From contig CAMBEY010000079.1 of assembly GCA_945865705.1 (NCBI GenBank), forward strand, positions 1 through 10,949: a DNA stretch of 10,949 nt. Reading direction: 5' to 3'. Made by a program: the position numbers and the translations under genes. Each line of letters opens with the position of its first letter. The first letter of the stretch is position 1. Shown in pieces: positions 1 to 6,656 of this stretch. Under the pieces are notes generated by a model. It was not told where the DNA came from, ran no database searches, and saw only the letters and a program-made list of their open reading frames with translations. This DNA comes from Candidatus Sulfopaludibacter sp. SbA3 (GTDB lineage: Bacteria > Acidobacteriota > Terriglobia > 2-12-FULL-54-10).

Positions 1-38
1 CGTTGCGGTCGATAGGTGCGGGCAATGACCTGATGCAC
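1..38 (-). CDS. dnaX: DNA polymerase III subunit gamma/tau, N-terminal fragment
   Basis: Read on the minus strand from 38 to 1, the sequence encodes MHQVIARTYRPQ followed by the first two bases of an Arg codon (CG). This is the near-invariant opening of the clamp-loader subunit DnaX (family pattern YQVIARKYRPQ). DnaX is the ATPase motor subunit that loads the sliding clamp during replication. The start is GTG at 38-36: an in-frame TGA lies six codons upstream and no ATG intervenes. No strong Shine-Dalgarno is seen, only CGGA about 12 bases upstream. The small SRP RNA gene lies directly upstream on the same strand, the same order as scr-dnaX in Bacillus subtilis, which supports the call. Only 12 codons are visible, so the Walker motifs and zinc site lie outside the window. 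Confidence 0.8.
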   Translation of the reverse strand, partial: MHQVIARTYRPQ

Positions 39-111
39 TGGGTTTGATTCCGTTCAGAGAAGATTACCGGCCTGCGCGCTGCATAATGCTATAGCAAATC
101 GTACTGGTCAT

Positions 112-138
112 CGCAAAGCTCCCATCGGGAGATTTGCG
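112..138 (-). terminator. Strong hairpin between ffs and dnaX, possible terminator or attenuator
   Basis: On the minus strand the stem is CGCAAA-t-CTCCC, loop GAT, GGGAG-c-TTTGCG: 11 base pairs with one internal 1x1 mismatch. It begins about 22 bases past the ffs 3' end and 74 bases before the dnaX start. No T-run follows on either strand, so it is not a textbook intrinsic terminator. It could protect or define the SRP RNA 3' end, or attenuate read-through into dnaX. The structure is seen directly; its role is inferred. Confidence 0.4.
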
Positions 139-160
139 CACCCCACCACGGAGTGGTTGG

Positions 161-266
161 CCAGACTTCGGGACGCACCGTGGCACACGGAAGATCCTGG
201 TACCGTTGCTTCCTTCCGGACCTGGCGGGGTTGGCAGGTTTCTGTTGCACGGGGCCCGAAGTCTGA
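161..266 (-). ncRNA. ffs: Bacterial small signal recognition particle RNA (4.5S-like)
   Basis: The minus strand carries the diagnostic SRP domain IV core, CCAGGTCCGGAAGGAAGCAA. This is the apical stem with its GGAA tetraloop (plus-strand 214-217) and the AGCA internal loop that binds the Ffh M domain. The ends form an 11-bp perfect stem, CAGACTTCGGG (265-255) with CCCGAAGTCTG (172-162), plus one flanking G-U pair. A further CCGTG/CACGG pairing lies inside. The length of about 105 nt without an Alu domain matches the small type found in most Gram-negative bacteria. With Ffh it forms the particle that targets nascent inner-membrane proteins to FtsY. It lies just upstream of dnaX. I saw no convincing sigma-70 promoter at the 5' side (267-330). 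Short ORFs across this segment on both strands are artefacts. End positions are set from pairing and may be off by a few bases. Confidence 0.93.
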
Positions 267-367
267 TCGATTGCGTACTGCGGAAGCTCAAGAGCCTGCT
301 CCCACCGTTCATGGTAGCACTCGCCACGTCCGGCTGGCAATGAATGATGGTCCGCGTCAGTGGAAGG

Positions 368-397
368 AATACAGAATCAATCGAGTTGCCGTATAGT
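368..397 (+). promoter_or_regulatory. Weak candidate promoter for the glycerate kinase operon
   Basis: TATAGT at 392-397 matches the -10 consensus at five of six positions. AATACA at 368-373, with an 18-base spacer, is a poor -35 (three of six). The start point would fall near 404, inside the tandem 11-mers, leaving a leader of about 43 nt before the ATG at 447. It lies in the divergent region between leftward ffs and the rightward genes, where a promoter is needed. The evidence is positional plus one good hexamer. Confidence 0.3.
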
Positions 398-402
398 ACT
401 TT

Positions 403-434
403 CTGAAGTCAGGCTGAAGTCTGGCTGAAGCTGG
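403..434 (+). repeat. Three tandem copies of an 11-base unit upstream of the glycerate kinase gene
   Basis: CTGAAGTCAGG (403-413), CTGAAGTCTGG (414-424) and CTGAAGCTGG (425-434) stand head to tail. The second differs from the first by one substitution; the third lacks one base. The final GG begins the likely ribosome binding site GGAGA (433-437), nine bases before the ATG. An 11-base period is close to one helical turn, so a regulator could bind all copies on one DNA face. Replication slippage is an equally simple origin. Nothing in the sequence identifies a binding protein. Confidence 0.7.
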
Positions 435-446
435 AGAAGCGTTCCG

Positions 447-1781
447 ATGACCTCGCAGGAAGCTCGCCAACTGGCCCGGGACCTGTTCCTGAAGACGCTG
501 CCGCACCTGGATGCGGGCGCAAAGATGCGCGCCATGGTGCGCCTGCGCGATGGCATGCTGGAGATCGCGGGCGACCGCATCCCGCTGCACGCGGGCCGCC
601 CCGTTCGCGTGACCGCCATGGGCAAAGCCGCCATTGAGATGACGCGCACGCTGGCCGAGATCATGGACGGCGCGCCACTGCGTGGCGTAGTCGCCGCGCC
701 GTCGATTCCGGTTCGGCCTTTGCCGGGCTTCGAATATTTTGCTGGCGGGCACCCCTATCCCACCGAACAGAGTTTCGCAGCGGCGCAGGCGATGCTGGCA
801 CTGTTCAATCGCCAGGGAGCGGCACCCGACGATGTGGTGATTTTCCTGATCTCGGGTGGCGGGTCATCGCTGGCGGAACTTCCCCTCGACTCTTCCTACA
901 CCATCGCGGACTGGCAGCGTTTTTATCAAAGGCTGGTTACCTGCGGCGCGAACATTCAGGAGATGAACACGGTTCGCAAACATTTCTCGGCAATTAAGGG
1001 CGGGCGGTTGACGGAGGCCGCGGAAGGCGCGCGTCAGATCACGCTGTATGTCTCTGACGTCCCGGATTACCTGCCTTCCATCATCGCTTCCGGTCCCTCC
1101 ATGCCAGATGAGTCCACGCTGAGCGATTGCTCCGCAGTGCTGTCGCGCTATCGGCTTATCGAAGAGTTTCCGCCGGTATTCCAGCCGCTGGGTCGGAGTA
1201 CCCGCGAGCCGATTCTGGGGCTGCCAGAAACGCCCAAGCCTCTTCACCCGTGTTTTTCACGAAGTCTCTACTATTGTCTGCTAGCCAATGGAGACGGTGT
1301 TGACAGGCTCACGGCGCTGCTGGAACAGCACGAATTCGAGGTCGCAACGGATTCCAGTTGCGACGATTGGGAACTGACGAAGGCGGCGGATCATCTGCTC
1401 GCTCGCCTTGCGAAATTGCGCGCGGAGAATCCCGGCCGGCCTGTGGCAGTGGTCAGCGGCGGCGAACTAAGTTGCCCCGTAACGGGTAACGGCATGGGCG
1501 GGCGCAATCAGGCCTTTGTGCTCGATTGTGCGCAGAAGATCGCTGGCTCTGACATCCTGGTGCTTAGCGCGGGCACCGACGGCATTGATGGCAACAGCCC
1601 AGCGGCCGGAGCTGTCGCCGACGGCAACACGACAAAGCGCGCGCAGGATATGGGCATGGACGCGGCGGCTTATCAGCGCCGCTGCGACTCGTTCCACTTC
1701 TTCGAGAAGCTGTGCGACACCATCATCACCGGCCCGACGGGAACAAATATCCGCGACCTGCGCCTCCTGCTGGCATACTGA
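447..1781 (+). CDS. Glycerate 2-kinase (DUF4147/MOFRL family)
   Basis: Predicted cytoplasmic kinase that makes 2-phosphoglycerate from D-glycerate and ATP, feeding glycolysis from glyoxylate, serine or sugar-acid breakdown. The 444 residues match the family length of about 420-450. The N-terminal DUF4147 part shows MGKAA (58-62), GGHPYP (100-105), the nucleotide loop LISGGGSSL (134-142), MNTVRKHFSAIKGGRL (173-188) and SDVPDYLPSIIASGP (203-217). The C-terminal MOFRL part shows SGGE (337-340), GNGMGGRNQAFVL (347-359), SAGTDGIDGNSPAAGAV (374-390) and GPTGTN (429-434). K60 and R353 are the likely catalytic residues by family analogy. The ATG at 447 has GGAGA nine bases upstream. The stop lies 3 bp before the next ATG, so the two are probably co-translated. 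There is no signal peptide. The family also includes TtuD/hydroxypyruvate reductase-annotated members, so the exact substrate is inferred. No gene symbol is given because GckA and TtuD naming cannot be separated from sequence alone. Confidence 0.9.
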   Translation: MTSQEARQLARDLFLKTLPHLDAGAKMRAMVRLRDGMLEIAGDRIPLHAGRPVRVTAMGKAAIEMTRTLAEIMDGAPLRGVVAAPSIPVRPLPGFEYFAGGHPYPTEQSFAAAQAMLALFNRQGAAPDDVVIFLISGGGSSLAELPLDSSYTIADWQRFYQRLVTCGANIQEMNTVRKHFSAIKGGRLTEAAEGARQITLYVSDVPDYLPSIIASGPSMPDESTLSDCSAVLSRYRLIEEFPPVFQPLGRSTREPILGLPETPKPLHPCFSRSLYYCLLANGDGVDRLTALLEQHEFEVATDSSCDDWELTKAADHLLARLAKLRAENPGRPVAVVSGGELSCPVTGNGMGGRNQAFVLDCAQKIAGSDILVLSAGTDGIDGNSPAAGAVADGNTTKRAQDMGMDAAAYQRRCDSFHFFEKLCDTIITGPTGTNIRDLRLLLAY

Positions 1782-1784
1782 GAA

Positions 1785-2534
1785 ATGAAACTTTCCGTCG
1801 TCATCATCACGCTGAACGAAGAGCTCAACTTGGCGCGTGCGCTGTTGTCCGTCAGTGGCGTGGCCGATGAGGTCGTAGTCGTCGATAGCGGCAGCACCGA
1901 TTCTACGCGAGAGATCGCCGAAAGCGGAGGCGCGCGATTCATCGCGCACGCTTGGGAAGGATATGCCCGGCAGAAAAACTTCGCCGCCGCGCAGGCCGCG
2001 CACGATTGGGTCTTGAGCCTCGACGCCGACGAAGCGCTCTCGCCCGAGCTGATTGAAGAGATCAGGACGGTGAAACAGTCAGCAAATGAGGATGCGGCCG
2101 GATATTCCATGCCGCGCCTGCCGTACTACTGCGGGCGCTGGATTCGCCATTCCGGCTGGTACCCGGACCGCAAAGTACGCTTGTACGACCGACGCCGCGC
2201 AAGGTGGGTGGGTGAGTATGTTCATGAAAGTGTGCGCGTGAATGGCGCAATAGCCGAGTTGCGAGGCGACCTGCTGCACTACACTTGCGACACCATAGAG
2301 CAGCATCGCTGCACGGTGGACCGCTATACGTCACTCGCCGCGCAAGAAGCACATGCGCGAGACGCGCGATGGGCGCTGCCGAGCATGATCGTGCTTCCGC
2401 CGTGGAAGTTTTTCGAAACATACATCGTTCGCGCAGGCTTCCTGGACGGTGCCGCCGGTCTAACGATCGCGCGAATGGCCGCCTGCTACGTGTACCTGAA
2501 GTACGCCAAGTTACGCCGTTTGCAATCAGCCTAA
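1785..2534 (+). CDS. Family 2 glycosyltransferase, WaaE/KdtX-like lipopolysaccharide core enzyme
   Basis: Predicted to move a sugar from a nucleotide donor onto an envelope glycan, probably the LPS inner core, at the cytoplasmic face of the membrane. The 249 residues form a single GT-A domain. It opens with SVVIITLNEELNLARAL (4-20) and VVVVDSGSTDSTREIA (30-45). The metal-binding DADE lies at 80-83. The subfamily block CGRWIRHSGWYPDRKVRLY (116-134) is followed by VHESV (146-150), whose acidic residue is a candidate base, and a C-terminal RAGFLDGAAGL segment (216-226). These blocks are typical of WaaE/KdtX, beta-1,4-glucosyltransferases acting on heptose in enterobacteria. There is no clear transmembrane helix. 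The ATG is 3 bp after the kinase stop and has little Shine-Dalgarno signal, so coupling to the upstream gene is likely. The fold is near certain; the sugar and acceptor are inferred. Confidence 0.88.
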   Translation: MKLSVVIITLNEELNLARALLSVSGVADEVVVVDSGSTDSTREIAESGGARFIAHAWEGYARQKNFAAAQAAHDWVLSLDADEALSPELIEEIRTVKQSANEDAAGYSMPRLPYYCGRWIRHSGWYPDRKVRLYDRRRARWVGEYVHESVRVNGAIAELRGDLLHYTCDTIEQHRCTVDRYTSLAAQEAHARDARWALPSMIVLPPWKFFETYIVRAGFLDGAAGLTIARMAACYVYLKYAKLRRLQSA

Positions 2535-2568
2535 TGCTGTACGCCGGGTTGCATGAAATTTCTTATGG

Positions 2569-2653
2569 TTGTCATTCTGAGCGGAGCGAAGAACCTGCTG
2601 TTTCTCACTGCCGCAAGGTAAAAGCAAGTCCTTCGCTCCGCTCAGGATGACAA
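2569..2653. repeat. Inverted-repeat element of the GTCATTCTGAGCG type (REP/MITE-like)
   Basis: The left arm, 2569-2591, begins TTGTCATTCTGAGCGGAGCG. The right arm, 2631-2653, is its reverse complement at 22 of 23 positions. A 39-base centre lies between, and imperfect pairing continues about 12 bases inward (AACCTGCTGTTT against GACTTGCTTTTA). The whole would fold into a long hairpin in RNA or single-stranded DNA. It fills most of the gap between the glycosyltransferase gene and recX. From memory, palindromic repeats with this core are scattered between genes in many environmental bacterial genomes, often mistranslated as peptides with CHSERSEE; I could not check copy number. It has no ORF of its own and no clear target-site duplication. 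It may act as a transcript end or stability element for the upstream pair. Confidence 0.8.
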
Positions 2654-2680
2654 TGCTTAAGGTATTGGCATAAAAGTGAA

Positions 2681-3286
2681 ATGCCCTATCGCACTAAAAC
2701 TCGATCCGGCAAGCCTAAAGAGCCGCCAACCGGGAACGCCGTTTACGAGATGGCTGTGAAGGCGCTGGCGCGGAGGACGCGCTCCACCGCGGAGGTGCGC
2801 ACATTTCTTGTGCAGCGCGGGGCCAGTGAAGCAGATATTGGAGACGCCATCGTCCGCCTGCGCGACCACGGCTATCTCGATGATGAGCGCTTTGCGCGCC
2901 TGTTCGTACACTCACGGATCGAGAATGAAGGCCACGGCGCAGGGCGCGTACGGCGCGATCTGGCGAAGAAGCGCGTGGGACGCGAGATCGCCGAGCAGGC
3001 CGTCGCGTCCGGATATGAGCAGCTCAATGAAAAAGACCTGTTGCGCGACTACCTACGCCGGAAGTTGCGGTTGGCGAAGCCGCCCAGCAAGGCCTCCGCG
3101 CTGGCAACGTTGTACCAACGCTTGTTGCGCGCTGGTTTTTCGTCTGCCACAATTGTGAAGGAACTCCAGGGATTGAATTCCGCAAAACGGCATGGCTCGG
3201 ACGGCCCGTCGATTGACCCCGACAAATGGCGGGAGTGGATCGAGTCGCTCGCCGATTCTACGGATGAAGACGCGGAGACAGAATAG
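2681..3286 (+). CDS. recX: Regulatory protein RecX
   Basis: RecX binds RecA filaments and limits their growth, tempering recombination and the SOS response in the cytoplasm. The 201-residue product is within the family range (about 150-270). It shows the three-helix repeat pattern: ALARRTRSTAEVRTFLVQRG (28-47), then the hallmark AIVRLRDHGYLDDERFARLFV (55-75). A second repeat contains GAGRVRRDLAKKRVGREIAEQAV and a third contains LYQRLLRAGFSSATIVKEL. The N-terminal ~20 residues are basic and Pro-rich, and the C-terminal tail is acidic; both vary in the family. ATG 2681 has no good Shine-Dalgarno. Met-24 (2750) is an alternative start but would leave little before the first repeat. It sits upstream of alaS with one small gene between, recalling recA-recX-alaS order; recA is not in the window. 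Confidence 0.93.
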   Translation: MPYRTKTRSGKPKEPPTGNAVYEMAVKALARRTRSTAEVRTFLVQRGASEADIGDAIVRLRDHGYLDDERFARLFVHSRIENEGHGAGRVRRDLAKKRVGREIAEQAVASGYEQLNEKDLLRDYLRRKLRLAKPPSKASALATLYQRLLRAGFSSATIVKELQGLNSAKRHGSDGPSIDPDKWREWIESLADSTDEDAETE

Positions 3287-3307
3287 TATTGCGACGTTTG
3301 GCTGGTG

Positions 3308-3313
3308 AAGGAG
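3308..3313 (+). promoter_or_regulatory. Shine-Dalgarno AAGGAG that favours a TTG start at 3320
   Basis: AAGGAG lies six bases before the TTG at 3320, the best ribosome binding site in the window. The competing in-frame GTG at 3305 lies just before it, so the site cannot serve that codon, and nothing purine-rich precedes the GTG. This decides the start of the secreted-protein gene. Confidence 0.65.
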
Positions 3314-3319
3314 TCCTGC

Positions 3320-3793
3320 TTGGAACGACTGAGTGGATTGGACAGATCGTCTCGATGGGTGGGCATTAGCACACTAATCCTGGCGTATTGCGTGATGACA
3401 TCCGTGGTTGCCGCAGCCCAGAAGAAGCCGTTGCCACCCGCGCTGCTGAATGCACGAGTGGCCTTTCTGACTGGCCAGCCGCGGATCAATCCACAGCTTC
3501 CGCCAGCCGAAGAAGCGCTGCGCAAATGGGCGCGTTGGGAACTAACGTATGACAGTGAAGTAACTGACCTGATCTTGCTGATTACTGAAAAATCAGACCC
3601 GGATATCTTCCTCAATCCCGCCGCCGCGGAATTGGCAAGGCAGTACAAGCCCGGCGTGGCGGTATTCCTGCATGTGATCGACCGCACAAATGGAACCGTG
3701 GTTTGGACTGAAGCCATAAAAGGGAAGATGTCTGACGTTAGTACTGGCAGGAAACTGGTCGAGAATCTTCGCAAACGACTGCCGAAGAAATAA
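3320..3793 (+). CDS. Secreted protein of unknown function
   Basis: I do not recognise a named family. With the TTG start the product is 157 residues; a GTG at 3305 would add five. The N-terminus is a signal peptide: basic MERLSGLDRSSR, hydrophobic core from residue 14 (WVGISTLILAYCVMTSVVAAA) and a likely signal peptidase I site near AAA-QKK, with no lipobox Cys at the right place. The mature part is about 120 residues. It has an amphipathic segment around LPPAEEALRKWARWELTYD, a strand-like TDLILLI, an AVFLHVIDRTNGTVVWTEAIKG segment and a basic end, KLVENLRKRLPKK. Small secreted proteins with a similar 'D..TG..LW....G' plus 'K.L...L.KR' ending are, as I recall, common in acidobacteria without assigned function. 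It lies 33 bp after recX (18 bp if the GTG is used) and 55 bp before alaS. It is probably periplasmic; no enzyme motif is seen. Confidence 0.78.
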   Translation: MERLSGLDRSSRWVGISTLILAYCVMTSVVAAAQKKPLPPALLNARVAFLTGQPRINPQLPPAEEALRKWARWELTYDSEVTDLILLITEKSDPDIFLNPAAAELARQYKPGVAVFLHVIDRTNGTVVWTEAIKGKMSDVSTGRKLVENLRKRLPKK

Positions 3794-3848
3794 TTCAATC
3801 AGAACCCGGACCGCGATTTTTGAGATATACCCTGGTGAATACACAGCT

Positions 3849-6656
3849 ATGAACGGAAATCAGATTCGCAAAACATTCCTGGATTACTTCGCGGAACGCG
3901 GCCATCGCGTGGTCAGAAGCTCGCCAACCGTCCCGGCCAATGACGCTACACTGCTGTTCACCAACGCGGGAATGAACCAGTTCAAAGATGTGTTTCTGGG
4001 GCTGGAGCAGCGCGACTACGCGCGCGCGGCCTCGTCGCAGAAGTGCATGCGCGCGGGGGGCAAGCACAACGATCTGGAGAATGTAGGTCGCACCCGCCGC
4101 CACCACACGTTTTTCGAGATGCTCGGGAACTTTTCCTTCGGCGACTATTTCAAAAAGGAAGCCATCGAGTACGCCTGGGAACTGATCACCGGCGTTTACG
4201 GCATACCGAAAGACCGGCTGACCATCACGGTTTTTCGCGAGGACGACGACGCGCTGAACCTGTGGTCGAAGATCGCGGACAAGCCCGCCAGCAGCATCTT
4301 TCGCATGGATGAGAAGGACAACTTCTGGTCGATGGGAGACACCGGCCCGTGCGGACCGTGCTCGGAGATGCACTATGACCTGGGCGCAAAAGCGAGTGAT
4401 TGGGGACATACAGACTGCCAGTTCCCTTGTGAGTGCGGTCGCTACGTGGAGATATGGAACCTGGTCTTCATGCAGTACAACCGCGACTCAAGCGGCACGC
4501 TGGTGCCACTTCCAAAACCGTCAATTGACACCGGCATGGGCTTTGAGCGACTGGCATCCGTATTGCAGGGAAAACTGAGCAACTATGAGACGGACCTGCT
4601 CTGGCCGTTGATTGTCGCGGCGGGCGAGATGGCTGGAGTCGAGTACGGCGAAAAGGCGGAGAACGATACTTCGCTGCGCATCCTCGCGGACCACGCTCGC
4701 GCCGCCGCGTTCCTCATTAACGATGGCGTGCTTCCCGCCAACGATGGCCGTGGCTACGTGCTGCGCAAAGTCCTGCGACGCGCCGCGCGCCACGGCGGAC
4801 AGCTCGGCATGACCGACCCGTTCCTCTACAAACTCACTGGTAAGGTCGCCGAGATGATGTCGGCGGCGTACCCGGAACTGATCGAGTCATCTGACCGCGT
4901 GGCCTCCATTGTGAAGTCGGAGGAGCAGCGCTTCGCCCACACTCTGACTGTAGCGCTGACCGAATTCGAAAAGGTCGTGAAGGAAACACGAGCCGTTGAA
5001 GGCAATCTGAACCATTTCCAGGACTCAGCGCAAGTGGAACTTAAGGATGCCAATACTGGGGAAGTAGTTGAACGCAGGATTACTCTGCCGGGCGACAAGC
5101 TCTTCCGCTTATATGACACATTTGGGATGCCGCTCGACTGGATCAACGAGATGGCCGACGAGCGCAACTTCATCGTGGATGAAGCCGGCTTTGAAGCTGA
5201 GATGCAACACCAACGCCAACGTGCACGTGCCAGTTGGAAGGGCGTAGGCAAGGATCTATTGTCCCCCCTTTACACCGAAGTTTTGGAGCAATCAGGAAAA
5301 ACGCAATTCGAAGCTTATACCGCGACCACATCGCACGATTGCAAAGTTGTGGCACTGCTCACGTACAAAGAGCTTGTGCCGAATGCTGGAAATGCGGAGG
5401 AGCATCGGGAGGTAGGGCTCACCGTTCTGGCACCGTGGGGTGCCGTGGCGGGAAATGTACTCGATGTACCGGCTGGGAGGCTAGTCGACATCGTACTCGA
5501 TCACACTCCGTTTTACGCTGAGTCAGGCGGGCAGGTGGGCGATAAAGGGCGGCTGCTAGGTGAGCAGTCCCAGGAACTGGTAGCGACCGTCGAAGGTACG
5601 TACTACCCGGTCTCTGGGCTGATTGCGCATCGAGTCGTAACAAAAGCACCCATCAGCGTGGGGGACAAGTTGACTGCGATCGTTGATGCCGACCGGCGGC
5701 GCGCGACGATGCGCAATCACACGGCGACGCACATCCTGCACGCGGCGCTACGGCAGGTGCTGGGGACGCACGTGAAGCAGGCGGGCTCGGTGGTCGATCC
5801 GCAGCGATTGCGTTTTGACTTCTCTCACTTCGCCTCGCTCGATCCGGTAGAACTTGCTGAGATCGAGAACCTGGCTAACCAGGCGATTCAAAAGAACGCG
5901 GCGGTCGAGACGGCGGTGATGGACATTGACCGCGCGGTCGAGGGCGGAGCGCTGGCCTTCTTCGGCGAGAAGTATCCTGACAAGGTCCGCGTGGTGGCGG
6001 TGCCGGGCTTCAGCAAAGAGCTTTGCGGTGGGACGCACGTCCAGCGCACCGGCGAGATCGGCCTGCTAAAGGTGGTCCATGAAGGCAGCATCTCCGCCGG
6101 CGTCCGGCGCATCGAGGCGGTAACCGGGGCGGGCGCGCTCGACCAGTTTCAAGAGGTCACCCAAATGGTTCGCAGCTTGGCCGCCACCCTGAAGACGACT
6201 CCGGCAGAGTTGCCACAAACTTTGGCCAAGCTGGCTGAGAATCACCGGAGCCTCGAGAAGCAAATTGAAACTCTGCGTATGAAGCTGGCCAACACGCAGC
6301 TTGTGGACATCGACTCGAAGGTCCGGCTGGTGAAGGATATTAAACTGCTAGCGATCCGGTCGGATGGGCTTGGGCGCCCTGAAATGAGGAACTTAGCGGA
6401 CTCCATGCGGCAGAAGCTGGGTTCTGGAGTGGTGCTGCTGGCCTCCGTGGCGGACGATAAAGTTGCACTGATCTCAGCCGTCACTACGGACCTGAACAAG
6501 CGCGTTCATGCCGGCAAGTTCGCACAGGCCATTGCGCAGAAACTGGGCGGTACCGGCGGCGGACGGGCAGACCTGGCCGAGGCAGGGGGGAAGGACGTTG
6601 ACCGACTCGATACGGTGCTGAATGAAGCCGCTGACGTACTGGCCGGAATGCTATAA
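3849..6656 (+). CDS. alaS: Alanine--tRNA ligase
   Basis: Class II synthetase that charges tRNA-Ala in the cytoplasm and clears mischarged Ser and Gly. The aminoacylation core has the early SSPTVPANDATLLFTNAGMN segment, KCMRAGGKHNDLENVG, motif 2 around RRHHTFFEMLGNFSFGDYF (83-101) and motif 3 GMGFER (229-234). The editing domain has H624-TAT-H628 and C726-GGT-H730, the zinc/editing ligands. The C-terminal DHHA1-like part ends with GGTGGGRADLAEAGG. All catalytic and editing residues are present. The length is 935 against about 876 in E. coli. The HxxxH-to-Cys spacing (102 residues) agrees with E. coli numbering as I recall it (C666), so the extra ~60 residues lie before the editing domain. Part of this is a charged stretch just before LFRLYDTFGMPLDW (418-431). 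ATG 3849 has a weak GGTGA ten bases upstream. The stop codon overlaps a strong -10 box for the next gene. Confidence 0.98.
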   Translation: MNGNQIRKTFLDYFAERGHRVVRSSPTVPANDATLLFTNAGMNQFKDVFLGLEQRDYARAASSQKCMRAGGKHNDLENVGRTRRHHTFFEMLGNFSFGDYFKKEAIEYAWELITGVYGIPKDRLTITVFREDDDALNLWSKIADKPASSIFRMDEKDNFWSMGDTGPCGPCSEMHYDLGAKASDWGHTDCQFPCECGRYVEIWNLVFMQYNRDSSGTLVPLPKPSIDTGMGFERLASVLQGKLSNYETDLLWPLIVAAGEMAGVEYGEKAENDTSLRILADHARAAAFLINDGVLPANDGRGYVLRKVLRRAARHGGQLGMTDPFLYKLTGKVAEMMSAAYPELIESSDRVASIVKSEEQRFAHTLTVALTEFEKVVKETRAVEGNLNHFQDSAQVELKDANTGEVVERRITLPGDKLFRLYDTFGMPLDWINEMADERNFIVDEAGFEAEMQHQRQRARASWKGVGKDLLSPLYTEVLEQSGKTQFEAYTATTSHDCKVVALLTYKELVPNAGNAEEHREVGLTVLAPWGAVAGNVLDVPAGRLVDIVLDHTPFYAESGGQVGDKGRLLGEQSQELVATVEGTYYPVSGLIAHRVVTKAPISVGDKLTAIVDADRRRATMRNHTATHILHAALRQVLGTHVKQAGSVVDPQRLRFDFSHFASLDPVELAEIENLANQAIQKNAAVETAVMDIDRAVEGGALAFFGEKYPDKVRVVAVPGFSKELCGGTHVQRTGEIGLLKVVHEGSISAGVRRIEAVTGAGALDQFQEVTQMVRSLAATLKTTPAELPQTLAKLAENHRSLEKQIETLRMKLANTQLVDIDSKVRLVKDIKLLAIRSDGLGRPEMRNLADSMRQKLGSGVVLLASVADDKVALISAVTTDLNKRVHAGKFAQAIAQKLGGTGGGRADLAEAGGKDVDRLDTVLNEAADVLAGML

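Noticed and set aside
38..60. GGTTTGATTCC resembling a tRNA T-arm
   Set aside because: The flanking bases do not form the 5-bp T-stem and no acceptor, anticodon or D arm can be found around it; it lies just upstream of the dnaX start.
64..396. Several 69-87 codon open frames on both strands
   Set aside because: They cover the SRP RNA gene and its flanks, have no ribosome sites or recognisable protein features, and are explained by the RNA.
357..2421. Long antisense frames opposite the kinase and glycosyltransferase genes (up to 178 codons)
   Set aside because: Shadows of GC-rich codon bias in real genes; Arg/Ala-rich, without domains or start signals.
2285..2650. 121-codon plus-strand frame ending in CHSERSEEPAV...SLRSG
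   Set aside because: It overlaps the glycosyltransferase gene out of frame and its tail is simply the translated inverted repeat, a common false annotation.
2569..2653. Intrinsic terminator or CRISPR-like repeat at the inverted repeat
   Set aside because: No U-tract follows the stem, and there are only two inverted arms rather than regularly spaced direct repeats.
3049..3798. 249-codon minus-strand frame opposite recX and the secreted gene
   Set aside because: It spans two well-supported plus-strand genes, has no domain signature and shows codon use typical of an antisense shadow.
3803..3831. TATACC near 3826 as an alaS promoter
   Set aside because: It matches the -10 at only four of six positions and the expected -35 position holds AACCCG; not enough to call.
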